A stretch of DNA of 54,603 bases from Gammaproteobacteria bacterium. Its GTDB lineage: Bacteria > Pseudomonadota > Gammaproteobacteria > SKWO01. The position numbers and the translations under genes are program-made. The stretch's first letter is position 1. Every line of letters starts with the position of its first letter. Positions 8,482-16,062 of this stretch are shown piece by piece. The stretch lies in contig SKWO01000010.1 in assembly GCA_007128895.1 (NCBI GenBank), positions 1 to 54,603 on the forward strand, read 5' to 3'. The notes under the pieces are model-generated. The model was not told where the DNA came from. It made no database searches and saw nothing but the letters and a program-made list of their open reading frames with translations.

Positions 8482-9254
8482 TGGAGCGGGTCGTCGAGGT
8501 CGCCGGGCTGGTCAATCGCTTTGGTGACGAGGTGGTCCACGACGGCCTCGATCTGACCGTCGAGGCGGGGGAGGTGGTCGGTCTGGTCGGTGGCTCCGGC
8601 TCGGGCAAGACCACCTTGCTGCGCACCCTGTTGATGCTGCAGCCGCCTCAGGCCGGGCGGGTGGCGCTCTACGGTCAGGCGCTGACCGACCTCGACGCCG
8701 CCGGCGCCGACCGGCTGCGCCGCCGCTTCGGGGTGCTCTTTCAGCAGGGGGCTCTGTTCAGTTCGCTCACGGTGCGCGAGAATGTCGCCATGGTGCTGCA
8801 TGAACACAGCTCGTTGCCGGCTGCGCTGATCGATGAGGTCGCCGCGCTCAAGGTGGCCCTGGTCGGCCTGCCGCCGCAGGCGGCCGAGCGCTACCCGCGC
8901 GAGCTCTCCGGGGGCATGGTCAAGCGGGCGGCGTTGGCGCGTGCGCTGGCGCTCGATCCCGATCTGCTCTTTCTGGATGAGCCGACCGCCGGGCTCGACC
9001 CGCAGAGTGCGGCGGCCTTTGATACCTTGCTGCGCCAATTGCAGCGCGCGCTCGGCCTGACCGTGGTGATGGTGACCCACGATCTCGATTCGCTCTGGGC
9101 GGTGACTGATCGGGTCGCCTTTTTAGGGGAGCGGCGGGTGCTGGCCCAGGCCCCGATGGCCGAGTTGGTGCACCATGACCATCCGCTGATTCGAGACTAC
9201 TTCAGCGGCCCGCGTGGCCGCGCCGCCGGGGAGGCCGCATGCGCAGCGGTATGA
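8481..9254 (+). CDS. MCE transporter ATPase (MlaF-like)
   Basis: This 257-residue ABC ATPase powers the MCE lipid transporter. It has Walker A GGSGSGKTTL (about 36-45), Q-loop VLFQQGALFSSLTV, the signature LSGGMVKRAALARAL (the SGGM-KR variant typical of MlaF/Ttg2A) and Walker B LLFLDEPTAGLDP, followed by the switch His in VMVTHD. The ORF track extends to 8040 in a shadow reading of the permease. The true ATG at 8481 overlaps the permease stop. The last 16 bases overlap the MCE-protein gene, consistent with a single operon and fixed stoichiometry. Confidence 0.93.
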   Translation: MERVVEVAGLVNRFGDEVVHDGLDLTVEAGEVVGLVGGSGSGKTTLLRTLLMLQPPQAGRVALYGQALTDLDAAGADRLRRRFGVLFQQGALFSSLTVRENVAMVLHEHSSLPAALIDEVAALKVALVGLPPQAAERYPRELSGGMVKRAALARALALDPDLLFLDEPTAGLDPQSAAAFDTLLRQLQRALGLTVVMVTHDLDSLWAVTDRVAFLGERRVLAQAPMAELVHHDHPLIRDYFSGPRGRAAGEAACAAV

Positions 9255-10162
9255 ACCACACGCTGGTCGGCGCCTTTGTGCTGCTGCTGGGCGGCCTCTT
9301 CGTCGCCGTGGTGCTGTGGCTGACCGTCGGTCTGGAAAAGCGTCAGTTCGATTACTATGTGGTCTACTCCGAAGAGTCGGTGGCGGGGCTGAACCTGCGT
9401 GCGCCGGTGCGTTATCGCGGGGTCGAGATCGGTCGGGTGGGGAGCATTGCGCTGGACCCGGACGACCCGCGCCGAGTGCGTCTGGTGCTGGAGGTCTTCG
9501 CCGGTACGCCGCTGCGCGCCGATACCGAGGCGGTGCTGACGACCCAGGGGCTGACCGGGCTGGCCAGCCTGGAGCTCTCCGGCGGCACGCCGGAGGCGCC
9601 GGTGCTGCCGCAACGGCGCAGCGAGCCGTACCCTGAATTGGTGGCCGGACCGTCGCTGATCGCCCGGCTCGACCGTGCGGTGGGTGCCGTGGTCGATGAC
9701 GTGGCCCGCCTCTCTGAACGGCTGGAGCGGTTGCTGGACGATGAGAACCTGGCCAATCTGGCTGCTACGCTGGAACACTTGGGGCGATTCAGTGCCCATT
9801 TGGCCACCCACGGTGAACAGGTCGGTGACGTGGTGGCTCAGGCCCACGACGCCTTTGTATTGGCGGCACGTGCGGCGCAGGGGCTGGAGCGGACACTGCA
9901 TCGGATCGATCAGGCCGCTGCGGGTGTCGAGCAGGCCGGCACGGCGCTGGCCCGCAACAGCGAGACGGTAGGGACGGTGCTGGTGCAGAGCGCCACCGAG
10001 TTGCGCCTGCGCGGCAATGAGACCGCGGTGGGGCTGGAGGTGGGTCTGGAGGAGGTGCGGCGCCTGGCGCTTCGCCTGGAGCGGTTGGCCGAGTCGCTGG
10101 AGCGTGAGCCGCAGCGCCTGCTCTTTGGTGCGCCGCAGCCGGCGCCGGGGCCGGGGGAGTGA
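9239..10162 (+). CDS. MCE-family substrate-binding protein (MlaD-like)
   Basis: This 307-residue protein has one N-terminal membrane helix (HTLVGAFVLLLGGLFVAVVLWL) and a periplasmic MCE domain (about 38-120, with VRYRGVEIGRVGSI and LTTQGLTGLASLEL). A long helical, coiled-coil-rich C-terminus runs from about 145 to 295. MCE proteins form hexameric rings that carry phospholipids through the periplasm. At 307 residues it is longer than E. coli MlaD (about 183), and the helical tail resembles the longer MCE proteins that build a needle. It overlaps both neighbours by a few bases. No MlaC-like periplasmic carrier gene follows; a lipoprotein gene does. Confidence 0.9.
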   Translation: MRSGMNHTLVGAFVLLLGGLFVAVVLWLTVGLEKRQFDYYVVYSEESVAGLNLRAPVRYRGVEIGRVGSIALDPDDPRRVRLVLEVFAGTPLRADTEAVLTTQGLTGLASLELSGGTPEAPVLPQRRSEPYPELVAGPSLIARLDRAVGAVVDDVARLSERLERLLDDENLANLAATLEHLGRFSAHLATHGEQVGDVVAQAHDAFVLAARAAQGLERTLHRIDQAAAGVEQAGTALARNSETVGTVLVQSATELRLRGNETAVGLEVGLEEVRRLALRLERLAESLEREPQRLLFGAPQPAPGPGE

Positions 10163-10770
10163 TGGCAATGCGTAGGGTCTGGGTTGTGGTGCTGCTCTTT
10201 TTGTCGGGCTGCAGTGTGCTGCCCGATCGGTCGCCGGGTGCGGCGCCGACCGAGTACCGCCTGCACGCCGAGGTGGTCGAACGGCTCGACTCGGATGGCC
10301 CGGTTCTGCTGGTGATGCCGATCAGGGCCGTGCCGGGGTTGGATAGCCGTAGTATTCTGTACCTGAACGAACCGCACCGGGCACAGGGTTACCGGGATGC
10401 GCGCTGGGTCGATACCCCGGCGCGTCAGCTGGAGCCGCTGCTGGTCGCCGCCGCTGAGGGAAGTGGCGGTTTTCGTGCCGTGGTGGCAGGGCGGGGCGCC
10501 GGTACCGGCGGGGCGGATGTCTTGCGCCTGGACAGCGATCTGTTGGCACTGCAGCAGGAGTGGCTGGATGGACGTGACCAGGTGCGGATCGCGTTGCGCG
10601 TCACCCTGAGCCGCCCGGCGAGCGGGCAGGTGGTCGCCAGCCACCGGTTGGCGCAGCAGGTGGCTCTGAACGGTGTGGGGGCCGAGGCGGCGGTCACCGC
10701 GTTCAATCGCGCCCTGCCTGCCCTGCTGGAGACGCTGGGTGACTGGCTGGTAGAACAGATTAACGAATGA
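10162..10770 (+). CDS. ABC-type transport auxiliary lipoprotein (PqiC/LetC-like)
   Basis: This is a 202-residue predicted outer-membrane lipoprotein. A short signal peptide ends in the lipobox LSGC near residue 17, followed by a single domain of the ABC transport auxiliary component family that accompanies PqiB-like MCE systems (YLNEPHRAQGYRDARWVD region). It is predicted to dock the MCE machine at the outer membrane. Three possible starts occur within 9 bases: GTG 10159, ATG 10162 and ATG 10168. GGGGGAG precedes them, and I choose 10162, which overlaps the previous stop by one base. The +2 residue after the Cys is Ser, compatible with outer-membrane sorting. Confidence 0.82.
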   Translation: MAMRRVWVVVLLFLSGCSVLPDRSPGAAPTEYRLHAEVVERLDSDGPVLLVMPIRAVPGLDSRSILYLNEPHRAQGYRDARWVDTPARQLEPLLVAAAEGSGGFRAVVAGRGAGTGGADVLRLDSDLLALQQEWLDGRDQVRIALRVTLSRPASGQVVASHRLAQQVALNGVGAEAAVTAFNRALPALLETLGDWLVEQINE

Positions 10771-10789
10771 GACAAGCAAGGAGTGGGTC

Positions 10790-11431
10790 GTGTTTGAGAT
10801 CGTGAAGGCCGGTGGCATCCTGATGGTGCCGATTCTGCTCTGCTCGGTGGTGGCGCTGGCCATCATCGGCGAGCGGCTGTGGTCGTTGCAGCGCGGGCGG
10901 GTCACCCCGGGCGATCTGCTGGCCCGGGTCTGGCACCGCCATCGGGTGCGTGAGCTCGACCGCAAGGAGATCGATTCCCTGCGCGACAGTTCACCGCTGG
11001 GTCGGGTGCTGGCGGCCGGGCTGGTCAATCGTGACCATCCGCGCGAGGTGATGAAGGATGCGATCGAGGAGACCGGTCGCCAGGTGGCGATGGAGCTGGA
11101 ACGCTACCTCAACACCCTCGGCACCATCGCCTCGATCACGCCGCTGCTTGGCCTGCTCGGCACGGTCATCGGCATGATCAAGGTCTTCTCCGCGATCACC
11201 GCCGAAGGGGTGGGCAACCCCACCGTGCTGGCCGGCGGTATCTCCGAGGCGCTGATCACCACCGCCACCGGCCTCTCGGTGGCGATCCCGGCGCTGATCT
11301 TCTACCGCTATTTCCAGGGCCGCGCCGATGAGCTGGTGATGGTGATGGAGGAGGAGGCGCTGAAGCTGGTCGAGGTGATCCACGGTGAGCGCGAGCAGGA
11401 CGACGACTTCCGCGCCGGAGGGGTGGCGTGA
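10790..11431 (+). CDS. exbB: MotA/TolQ/ExbB proton channel protein
   Basis: This 213-residue inner-membrane protein belongs to the ExbB/TolQ family and forms a proton-driven motor with the next gene product. Three membrane segments are visible (about 8-27, 113-135 and 155-178), with the conserved cytoplasmic stretch TLGTIASITPLLGLLGTV. The start is a GTG with AAGGAG about 7 bases upstream. Placement directly before exbD and msbA-lpxK-kdsB is the known arrangement in Pseudomonas and relatives. There the pair is usually annotated ExbB/ExbD, and its TonB or other partner is not encoded nearby. Confidence 0.92.
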   Translation: MFEIVKAGGILMVPILLCSVVALAIIGERLWSLQRGRVTPGDLLARVWHRHRVRELDRKEIDSLRDSSPLGRVLAAGLVNRDHPREVMKDAIEETGRQVAMELERYLNTLGTIASITPLLGLLGTVIGMIKVFSAITAEGVGNPTVLAGGISEALITTATGLSVAIPALIFYRYFQGRADELVMVMEEEALKLVEVIHGEREQDDDFRAGGVA

Positions 11432-11847
11432 ATCTGCGTCCCGGCCGCCGGCGCAACCCGCCCGACCTCAACCTGACGCCGCTGATCGACGTCGTCTTTC
11501 TGTTGCTGATCTTCTTCATGGTCTCGACCACCTTCAGCCGCGAGGCGGAGCTGACCATCGAACTGCCGGAGGCCGAGGGCGAACAGGCCGTGGTCGAGCG
11601 CGACGTGGTCGAGATTGTCATCGACACCAGTGGCCAGTTCTACATCAACGGCCAGCAGGTGGTCTCGACCCACGTCGAGGTGGTGCGCCGCGCCCTGCGC
11701 GAGGCCGGTCAGGCGCTGAACGATCCGCGCATCGTCATCAGCGCCGATCGCAATACCCCGCACCAGGCCGTGGTGACGGCGATGGATGCGGCCCGGCAGC
11801 TCGGCTATGTCAATCTGACTTTTGCGACCCGGACCGGGAATGAGTGA
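11428..11847 (+). CDS. exbD: ExbD/TolR biopolymer transport protein
   Basis: This 139-residue ExbD/TolR-family protein has one N-terminal membrane helix (LTPLIDVVFLLLIFFMVST) that carries the essential motor Asp in PLIDVVF. A periplasmic domain follows (about 45-135, with VVISADRNTPHQAVVTAMDAA). It starts with a GTG overlapping the exbB stop by 4 bases. Its own stop lies inside the msbA start region (ATGAGTGA), so exbB, exbD and msbA are likely translationally coupled. The family assignment is secure; the cellular partner is inferred. Confidence 0.93.
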   Translation: MNLRPGRRRNPPDLNLTPLIDVVFLLLIFFMVSTTFSREAELTIELPEAEGEQAVVERDVVEIVIDTSGQFYINGQQVVSTHVEVVRRALREAGQALNDPRIVISADRNTPHQAVVTAMDAARQLGYVNLTFATRTGNE

Positions 11848-13600
11848 CCGGGAGGGGGGCGTCGCCATCTATCGACGCCTGCTGGGCTACGTCTTTCCTG
11901 TTCACTGGAAGGTCTTCGCCCTGGCCGTGGTGGCGATGGCGGCAGTGGCCGCGACGGCGACCGGGCTGGCCGCCCTGATGAAGCCACTGATGGATGGCAG
12001 CTTCGTCGAGCGCGATCCGGATGTGATTCGGATGATCCCGATCGCCCTGATCGGCCTCTTTCTGGTGCGTGGCATGGCCGAGTTCGCAACGCGCTACGGC
12101 ATGAGCTGGATTGCACGCAAGGTGATTCTGCAGCTTCGTGGCGAGGTCTTCGACAAGCTGTTGCTGCTGCCGGTGGGTTACTTTGATCGTAATGCCTCGG
12201 GCGATCTGATCACCAAGGCCTCCTACCATGTCGAACAGGTGGCGGCGGCCACGACCAGTGCGGTGACGTCACTGGTCAAGGATACCCTGATGGTGATCGG
12301 GCTGGTCGGCTGGATGATCTGGCTGAATGCCACACTGGCGCTGATCATCCTCTGTGTTGCTCCGCCGCTGGCACTGATTGTGAGCCAGGTCAGTCGCCGT
12401 TTCCGCACCCTCAGTCGACGTATTCAGACCTCGATGGGTGATGTCGTGCGGGTCTCCGGAGAGGCGATCGAGGCACACCGCGAGATTCGCATCTTTGCTG
12501 GAACCCGCTTCGAACGTAACCGGTTCGGGCGGGTCAATGAGTACAATCGCCGCCAGCACATGAAAAGCGTGCTGACCGATGCCATCAGTACCCCTGTGGT
12601 GCAGATGATCGTTGCGGTTGCCTTCGCTTTCATCGTCTATATGGCTACACTCCCGGCAATGCTGGAGGAGATTACCGCTGGTACCTTTGTCTCCTTCATG
12701 GCAGCGATGATGTTGCTGGCCCAGCCGATCCAGCGCCTGCTCAAGGTCAATGCCGAGCTGCAGAAGGGGATTGCCGCCGCCGAGAGCCTGTTCGACTTTC
12801 TCGATCAGGCGCCGGAGCCGGACCACGGCACCCGCCGCCTGACGCGTGCCCGCGGTGAGCTGGCCTTCGAGGGGGTGGCCTTCGCCTACGACCAGGACAA
12901 GGGGCGGGTGCTTGACGGCATCGATCTGACCATCGGTGCTGGCGAGACGGTCGCCTTCGTCGGCCGCTCCGGCAGCGGCAAGTCGACCCTGCTCAAGCTG
13001 TTGCCGCGTTTCTACGAGGTCGATGAGGGGACGATCCGGCTCGACGGCATCGATACCCGCGAGCTGACCCTGGCCTCGCTGCGCGAGCAGATCTCGTTGG
13101 TGAGCCAGGATGTGACCCTGTTCAATGCCACCGTGGCGGAGAACATCGCCTACGGACGGCTCGATCGGGTCAGTGAGGCGGAGATTGTCGCGGCGGCCGA
13201 GGCCGCGCACGCGATGGAGTTCATCCGCAGCCTGCCGCAGGGGTTGGAGAGCCGGGTCGGTGAAAACGGCGTGTTGCTCTCCGGCGGCCAGCGCCAGCGG
13301 CTGGCGATCGCCCGTGCCGTGCTCAAGGATGCGCCGATCCTGATCCTCGATGAGGCGACCTCGGCGCTCGACACCGAGTCGGAGCGCCATATCCAGGCCG
13401 CGCTCGACCGCCTGATGGAGAACCGCACCACGCTGGTCATCGCCCACCGCCTCTCGACCATCGAGCGGGCCGACCGCATCGTGGTGCTCGACCACGGCCA
13501 GGTGGTCGAGGTCGGCAGCCACGCCGAGCTGATCGCGCGTGACGGCCGCTACGCGGCGCTGCATCGGCTGCAGTTCGCCATCGGCCAGGACGAGGCGTGA
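11840..13600 (+). CDS. msbA: Lipid A export ATP-binding/permease protein MsbA
   Basis: This 586-residue half-transporter with six membrane helices flips core-lipid A across the inner membrane. The membrane domain spans about residues 20-310 and the nucleotide-binding domain 340-580. Motifs are Walker A GRSGSGKSTL, signature LSGGQRQRLAIARAV, Walker B ILILDEATSALD and the switch region IAHRLST. I use ATG 11840, which overlaps the exbD stop, rather than the ORF-track start at 11822. The next gene is lpxK, overlapping by 4 bases. That context separates MsbA from general multidrug exporters. Confidence 0.95.
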   Translation: MSDREGGVAIYRRLLGYVFPVHWKVFALAVVAMAAVAATATGLAALMKPLMDGSFVERDPDVIRMIPIALIGLFLVRGMAEFATRYGMSWIARKVILQLRGEVFDKLLLLPVGYFDRNASGDLITKASYHVEQVAAATTSAVTSLVKDTLMVIGLVGWMIWLNATLALIILCVAPPLALIVSQVSRRFRTLSRRIQTSMGDVVRVSGEAIEAHREIRIFAGTRFERNRFGRVNEYNRRQHMKSVLTDAISTPVVQMIVAVAFAFIVYMATLPAMLEEITAGTFVSFMAAMMLLAQPIQRLLKVNAELQKGIAAAESLFDFLDQAPEPDHGTRRLTRARGELAFEGVAFAYDQDKGRVLDGIDLTIGAGETVAFVGRSGSGKSTLLKLLPRFYEVDEGTIRLDGIDTRELTLASLREQISLVSQDVTLFNATVAENIAYGRLDRVSEAEIVAAAEAAHAMEFIRSLPQGLESRVGENGVLLSGGQRQRLAIARAVLKDAPILILDEATSALDTESERHIQAALDRLMENRTTLVIAHRLSTIERADRIVVLDHGQVVEVGSHAELIARDGRYAALHRLQFAIGQDEA

Positions 13601-14568
13601 GCCGACTGGCGGCGCTCTGGCAGCGGCGCACCCCGTTGCTCTGGCCGTTGCTGCCGCTGGCGGCGCTCTTTCTGGCCGTGACCACCCTGCGGCGCGCCCT
13701 CTATCGGCGCGGTCTGCTGCGTAGCGTGCGGCTGCCGGTGCCGGTCGTGGTGGTGGGCAATATCACCGTCGGCGGCACCGGCAAGACGCCACTGTTGATC
13801 CATCTGGCCGGTGAACTGGTGGCGCGTGGCTATCGGGTGGGGGTGGTCAGCCGTGGCTATGGTGGGCAGGGCGGCCCCAGGCCGCGCCAGGTGACCCCAG
13901 AGAGCGACCCGTTGGCCGATGGGGATGAACCGGTACTGATCGCGCGCCGCTGCGCGGTGCCGGTGGCCGTCGGTGTGGATCGGCCCGCGGCCGCGCAGTT
14001 GCTGGTCGACGCCGGCTGCAACCTGATTCTCAGCGACGACGGCCTGCAGCACTACCGACTGGCGCGCGACGTCGAGATCGCGGTGATCGATGGCGAACGG
14101 GGCCTCGGCAATGGCTGGCCGCTGCCGGCCGGTCCGCTGCGTGAGCCGCCGGCACGGCTGGCTTCGGTCGATGCGGTAGTGGTCAATGGCACTGCGCAGC
14201 CCGGGGCTCTGGCGATGACGCTGGTGCCGGGACGGCTCTGTCGCGTGAGCGACCCCAATGACTGCCGCGCGCTGGCGGAGCTGGCCGGCAGTCGGGTCCA
14301 TGCCGTGGCCGGTATTGGCCATCCGGCGCGCTTCTTCGCCACCCTGCGGCGGGCCGGCCTGACGGTGGTGGAGCACCCGTTTCCGGATCACCACCCCTTT
14401 CGCGCCGAGGAGATCCGCTTTGGCGATGCGGGCGTGCCGGTACTCATGACCGCCAAGGATGCGGTAAAATGTGGCTCTATTGCAGGGCCCGAGCACTGGT
14501 ATCTTGAGGTGACGGCGCAACCTGATCCGAAGCTGGTCGAGCAACTGCTCGAAGCCCTGGGGAGTTGA
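13597..14568 (+). CDS. lpxK: Tetraacyldisaccharide 4'-kinase LpxK
   Basis: This 323-residue kinase phosphorylates the 4' position of the lipid A disaccharide precursor at the inner membrane. An N-terminal hydrophobic helix (about 14-30) anchors it. The P-loop [14 protein letters not shown] lies near residue 50-65. Conserved LpxK features include [22 protein letters not shown] (catalytic Asp region) and [10 protein letters not shown]. The GTG start overlaps the msbA stop by 4 bases. The position between msbA and ycaR-kdsB matches enterobacteria and pseudomonads. Confidence 0.95.
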   Translation: MSRLAALWQRRTPLLWPLLPLAALFLAVTTLRRALYRRGLLRSVRLPVPVVVVGNITVGGTGKTPLLIHLAGELVARGYRVGVVSRGYGGQGGPRPRQVTPESDPLADGDEPVLIARRCAVPVAVGVDRPAAAQLLVDAGCNLILSDDGLQHYRLARDVEIAVIDGERGLGNGWPLPAGPLREPPARLASVDAVVVNGTAQPGALAMTLVPGRLCRVSDPNDCRALAELAGSRVHAVAGIGHPARFFATLRRAGLTVVEHPFPDHHPFRAEEIRFGDAGVPVLMTAKDAVKCGSIAGPEHWYLEVTAQPDPKLVEQLLEALGS

Positions 14569-14572
14569 TGCG

Positions 14573-14752
14573 ATGAACAAGCAGTTGCTGGAGATTCTGG
14601 TCTGTCCCGTCTGCAAGGGGCCGCTGCTCTGGAAGCCTGAGGCAGCCGAGCTGATCTGCAAGGGCGACCGTCTCGCCTTTCCGGTGCGGGACGGTATTCC
14701 GGTGATGCTGGAAGAGGAGGCGCGCGCCCTGCCCGCGGACGAAGAGGTCTGA
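14573..14752 (+). CDS. ycaR: Trm112/YcaR family small protein
   Basis: This 59-residue protein is not in the ORF track. It reads [18 protein letters not shown] and continues with [20 protein letters not shown], the UPF0434/Trm112 family pattern. A CxxC pair at 11-14 and a further Cys at 29 indicate a zinc-ribbon-like fold. E. coli YcaR lies at the same place between lpxK and kdsB. Eukaryotic and archaeal Trm112 activates methyltransferases; the role of bacterial YcaR is not established. The start lies 4 bases after the lpxK stop, with GGGGAG overlapping the end of lpxK. Confidence 0.92.
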   Translation: MNKQLLEILVCPVCKGPLLWKPEAAELICKGDRLAFPVRDGIPVMLEEEARALPADEEV

Positions 14753-14760
14753 GCAGTCCG

Positions 14761-15519
14761 GTGGCCACCCCCTTCCGCGTTCTTATCCCGGCGCGCTACG
14801 CCAGCAGCCGTCTGCCCGGCAAGCCGCTGCTTGAACTGGCCGGTCGTGCGCTGGTCTTGCGCGTCTGCGATGTGGCGGCGGCGAGCGGGGCCAGCCGTGT
14901 CGTGGTGGCGACCGACGATCGGCGCATCGCCGACTGTGTCGAGGCCGCCGGCTTCGAGGCGTGCATGACGGCCGCTGACCATCCCTCCGGCAGTGACCGC
15001 CTGGCCGAGGCAGCGGCGCTGCTCGGCCTGGCAGCCGATGAGATCGTGGTCAACCTGCAGGGGGACGAGCCGTTCGTGCCACCGGCCCTGCTCCGCCAGG
15101 TCGCCACCAACCTCCACGCCCATGCCGAGGCGCAGGCCGCGACCCTGGCCACGCCGATCACCGAGCTCAGCGACTTTCTCGACCCCAATGTGGTCAAGGT
15201 GGTCTGCGATCGTGCCGGCTTTGCCCACTACTTCTCCCGGGCGCCTATCCCGTGGCCGCGCACGGCGTTCAGCGACGGGGCCGAGCAGTTGCCAGCAGGG
15301 CTGGGCTGCCGTCGTCATCTGGGTATCTACGCCTACCGGGTCGCCACACTGCAGCGCTTTGTCGCCGATGCACCGGCCCCGACCGAGGCGGCCGAGCTGC
15401 TTGAGCAGCTGCGCATCCTCTGGCATGGGGGGCGTATCCATGTGGCCGATGCCTGCGCCTTGCCAGGGCCCGGCATCGACACGCCGCACGACCTGGAGCG
15501 TGCCCGCCAGTGGCTTTGA
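14761..15519 (+). CDS. kdsB: 3-deoxy-manno-octulosonate cytidylyltransferase KdsB
   Basis: This 252-residue enzyme activates Kdo with CTP to give CMP-Kdo for LPS inner-core synthesis. The nucleotide-binding N-terminus is IPARYASSRLPGKPL, followed by VVVATDDRRI, a conserved VVNLQGDEPFV and the typical FSRAPIPWPR and RRHLGIYAYR blocks. The length fits the family (about 250). The GTG start is 8 bases after the ycaR stop with a distant GAGG as the only ribosome-binding candidate. It belongs to the same operon as lpxK. Confidence 0.95.
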   Translation: MATPFRVLIPARYASSRLPGKPLLELAGRALVLRVCDVAAASGASRVVVATDDRRIADCVEAAGFEACMTAADHPSGSDRLAEAAALLGLAADEIVVNLQGDEPFVPPALLRQVATNLHAHAEAQAATLATPITELSDFLDPNVVKVVCDRAGFAHYFSRAPIPWPRTAFSDGAEQLPAGLGCRRHLGIYAYRVATLQRFVADAPAPTEAAELLEQLRILWHGGRIHVADACALPGPGIDTPHDLERARQWL

Positions 15520-15549
15520 TGATGATGGATGATCAGGAGTGATGGAGCG

Positions 15550-16026
15550 ATGAAGCCGTATCGGATTCTGTTTGTCTGCATGGGCAATATCTGCCGTTCA
15601 CCAACGGCCCAAGGGGTCTTCGAGGCCGCCTTGGCACAGCGTGGGCTCGAGGCGCACTTCGAGATCGACTCGGCGGGCACCCACGACTATCACATTGGCA
15701 CGGCACCCGATGCCCGGGCACGTGAAGCGGCGCTGCGTCGCGGTATCGATATCAGCGGGCTGCGTGGTCGTCAGGTCGATGCCAGTGACTTCGAGCGCTT
15801 CGACATGATTTTGGCCATGGATCGCGACAACCTGCAGCTGCTGGAGGCGCAGTGCCCACCGCAGCATCGGCACAAGCTGTCGCTTCTGCTCTCGCACAGC
15901 GAGACGACCCGCGACGAGGAGGTGCCCGACCCCTACTACGGGGGCCGGGACGGCTTTGAGCGGGTGCTGGATCTGATTGAGGATGCCAGCCAGGCACTGC
16001 TGGAGAAGCTCCCCGCAGGTCGATAA
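15550..16026 (+). CDS. Low-molecular-weight protein-tyrosine phosphatase
   Basis: This 158-residue enzyme of the LMW-PTP family has the P-loop CMGNICRS (Cx5RS) near residue 8 and the general-acid Asp in VPDPYYGG near the C-terminus. Such proteins dephosphorylate tyrosine kinases of exopolysaccharide systems or arsenate-like substrates. Here the position after kdsB matches the Pseudomonas kdsB-ptp order, and no Wzc-like kinase is nearby. ATG 15550 is chosen over the ORF-track start 15529, because an upstream ATG at 15542 is followed at once by a stop and AGGAG lies at 15535-15539. The substrate is unknown. Confidence 0.9.
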   Translation: MKPYRILFVCMGNICRSPTAQGVFEAALAQRGLEAHFEIDSAGTHDYHIGTAPDARAREAALRRGIDISGLRGRQVDASDFERFDMILAMDRDNLQLLEAQCPPQHRHKLSLLLSHSETTRDEEVPDPYYGGRDGFERVLDLIEDASQALLEKLPAGR

Positions 16027-16062
16027 GCACAGCGCCGGATGCGGCCTTTGGCCTTGTCCAGC

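Noticed and set aside
13549-15489. 646-codon minus-strand ORF opposite lpxK-kdsB
   Set aside because: Shadow frame of a conserved operon; no domain recognisable and no ribosome-binding site.
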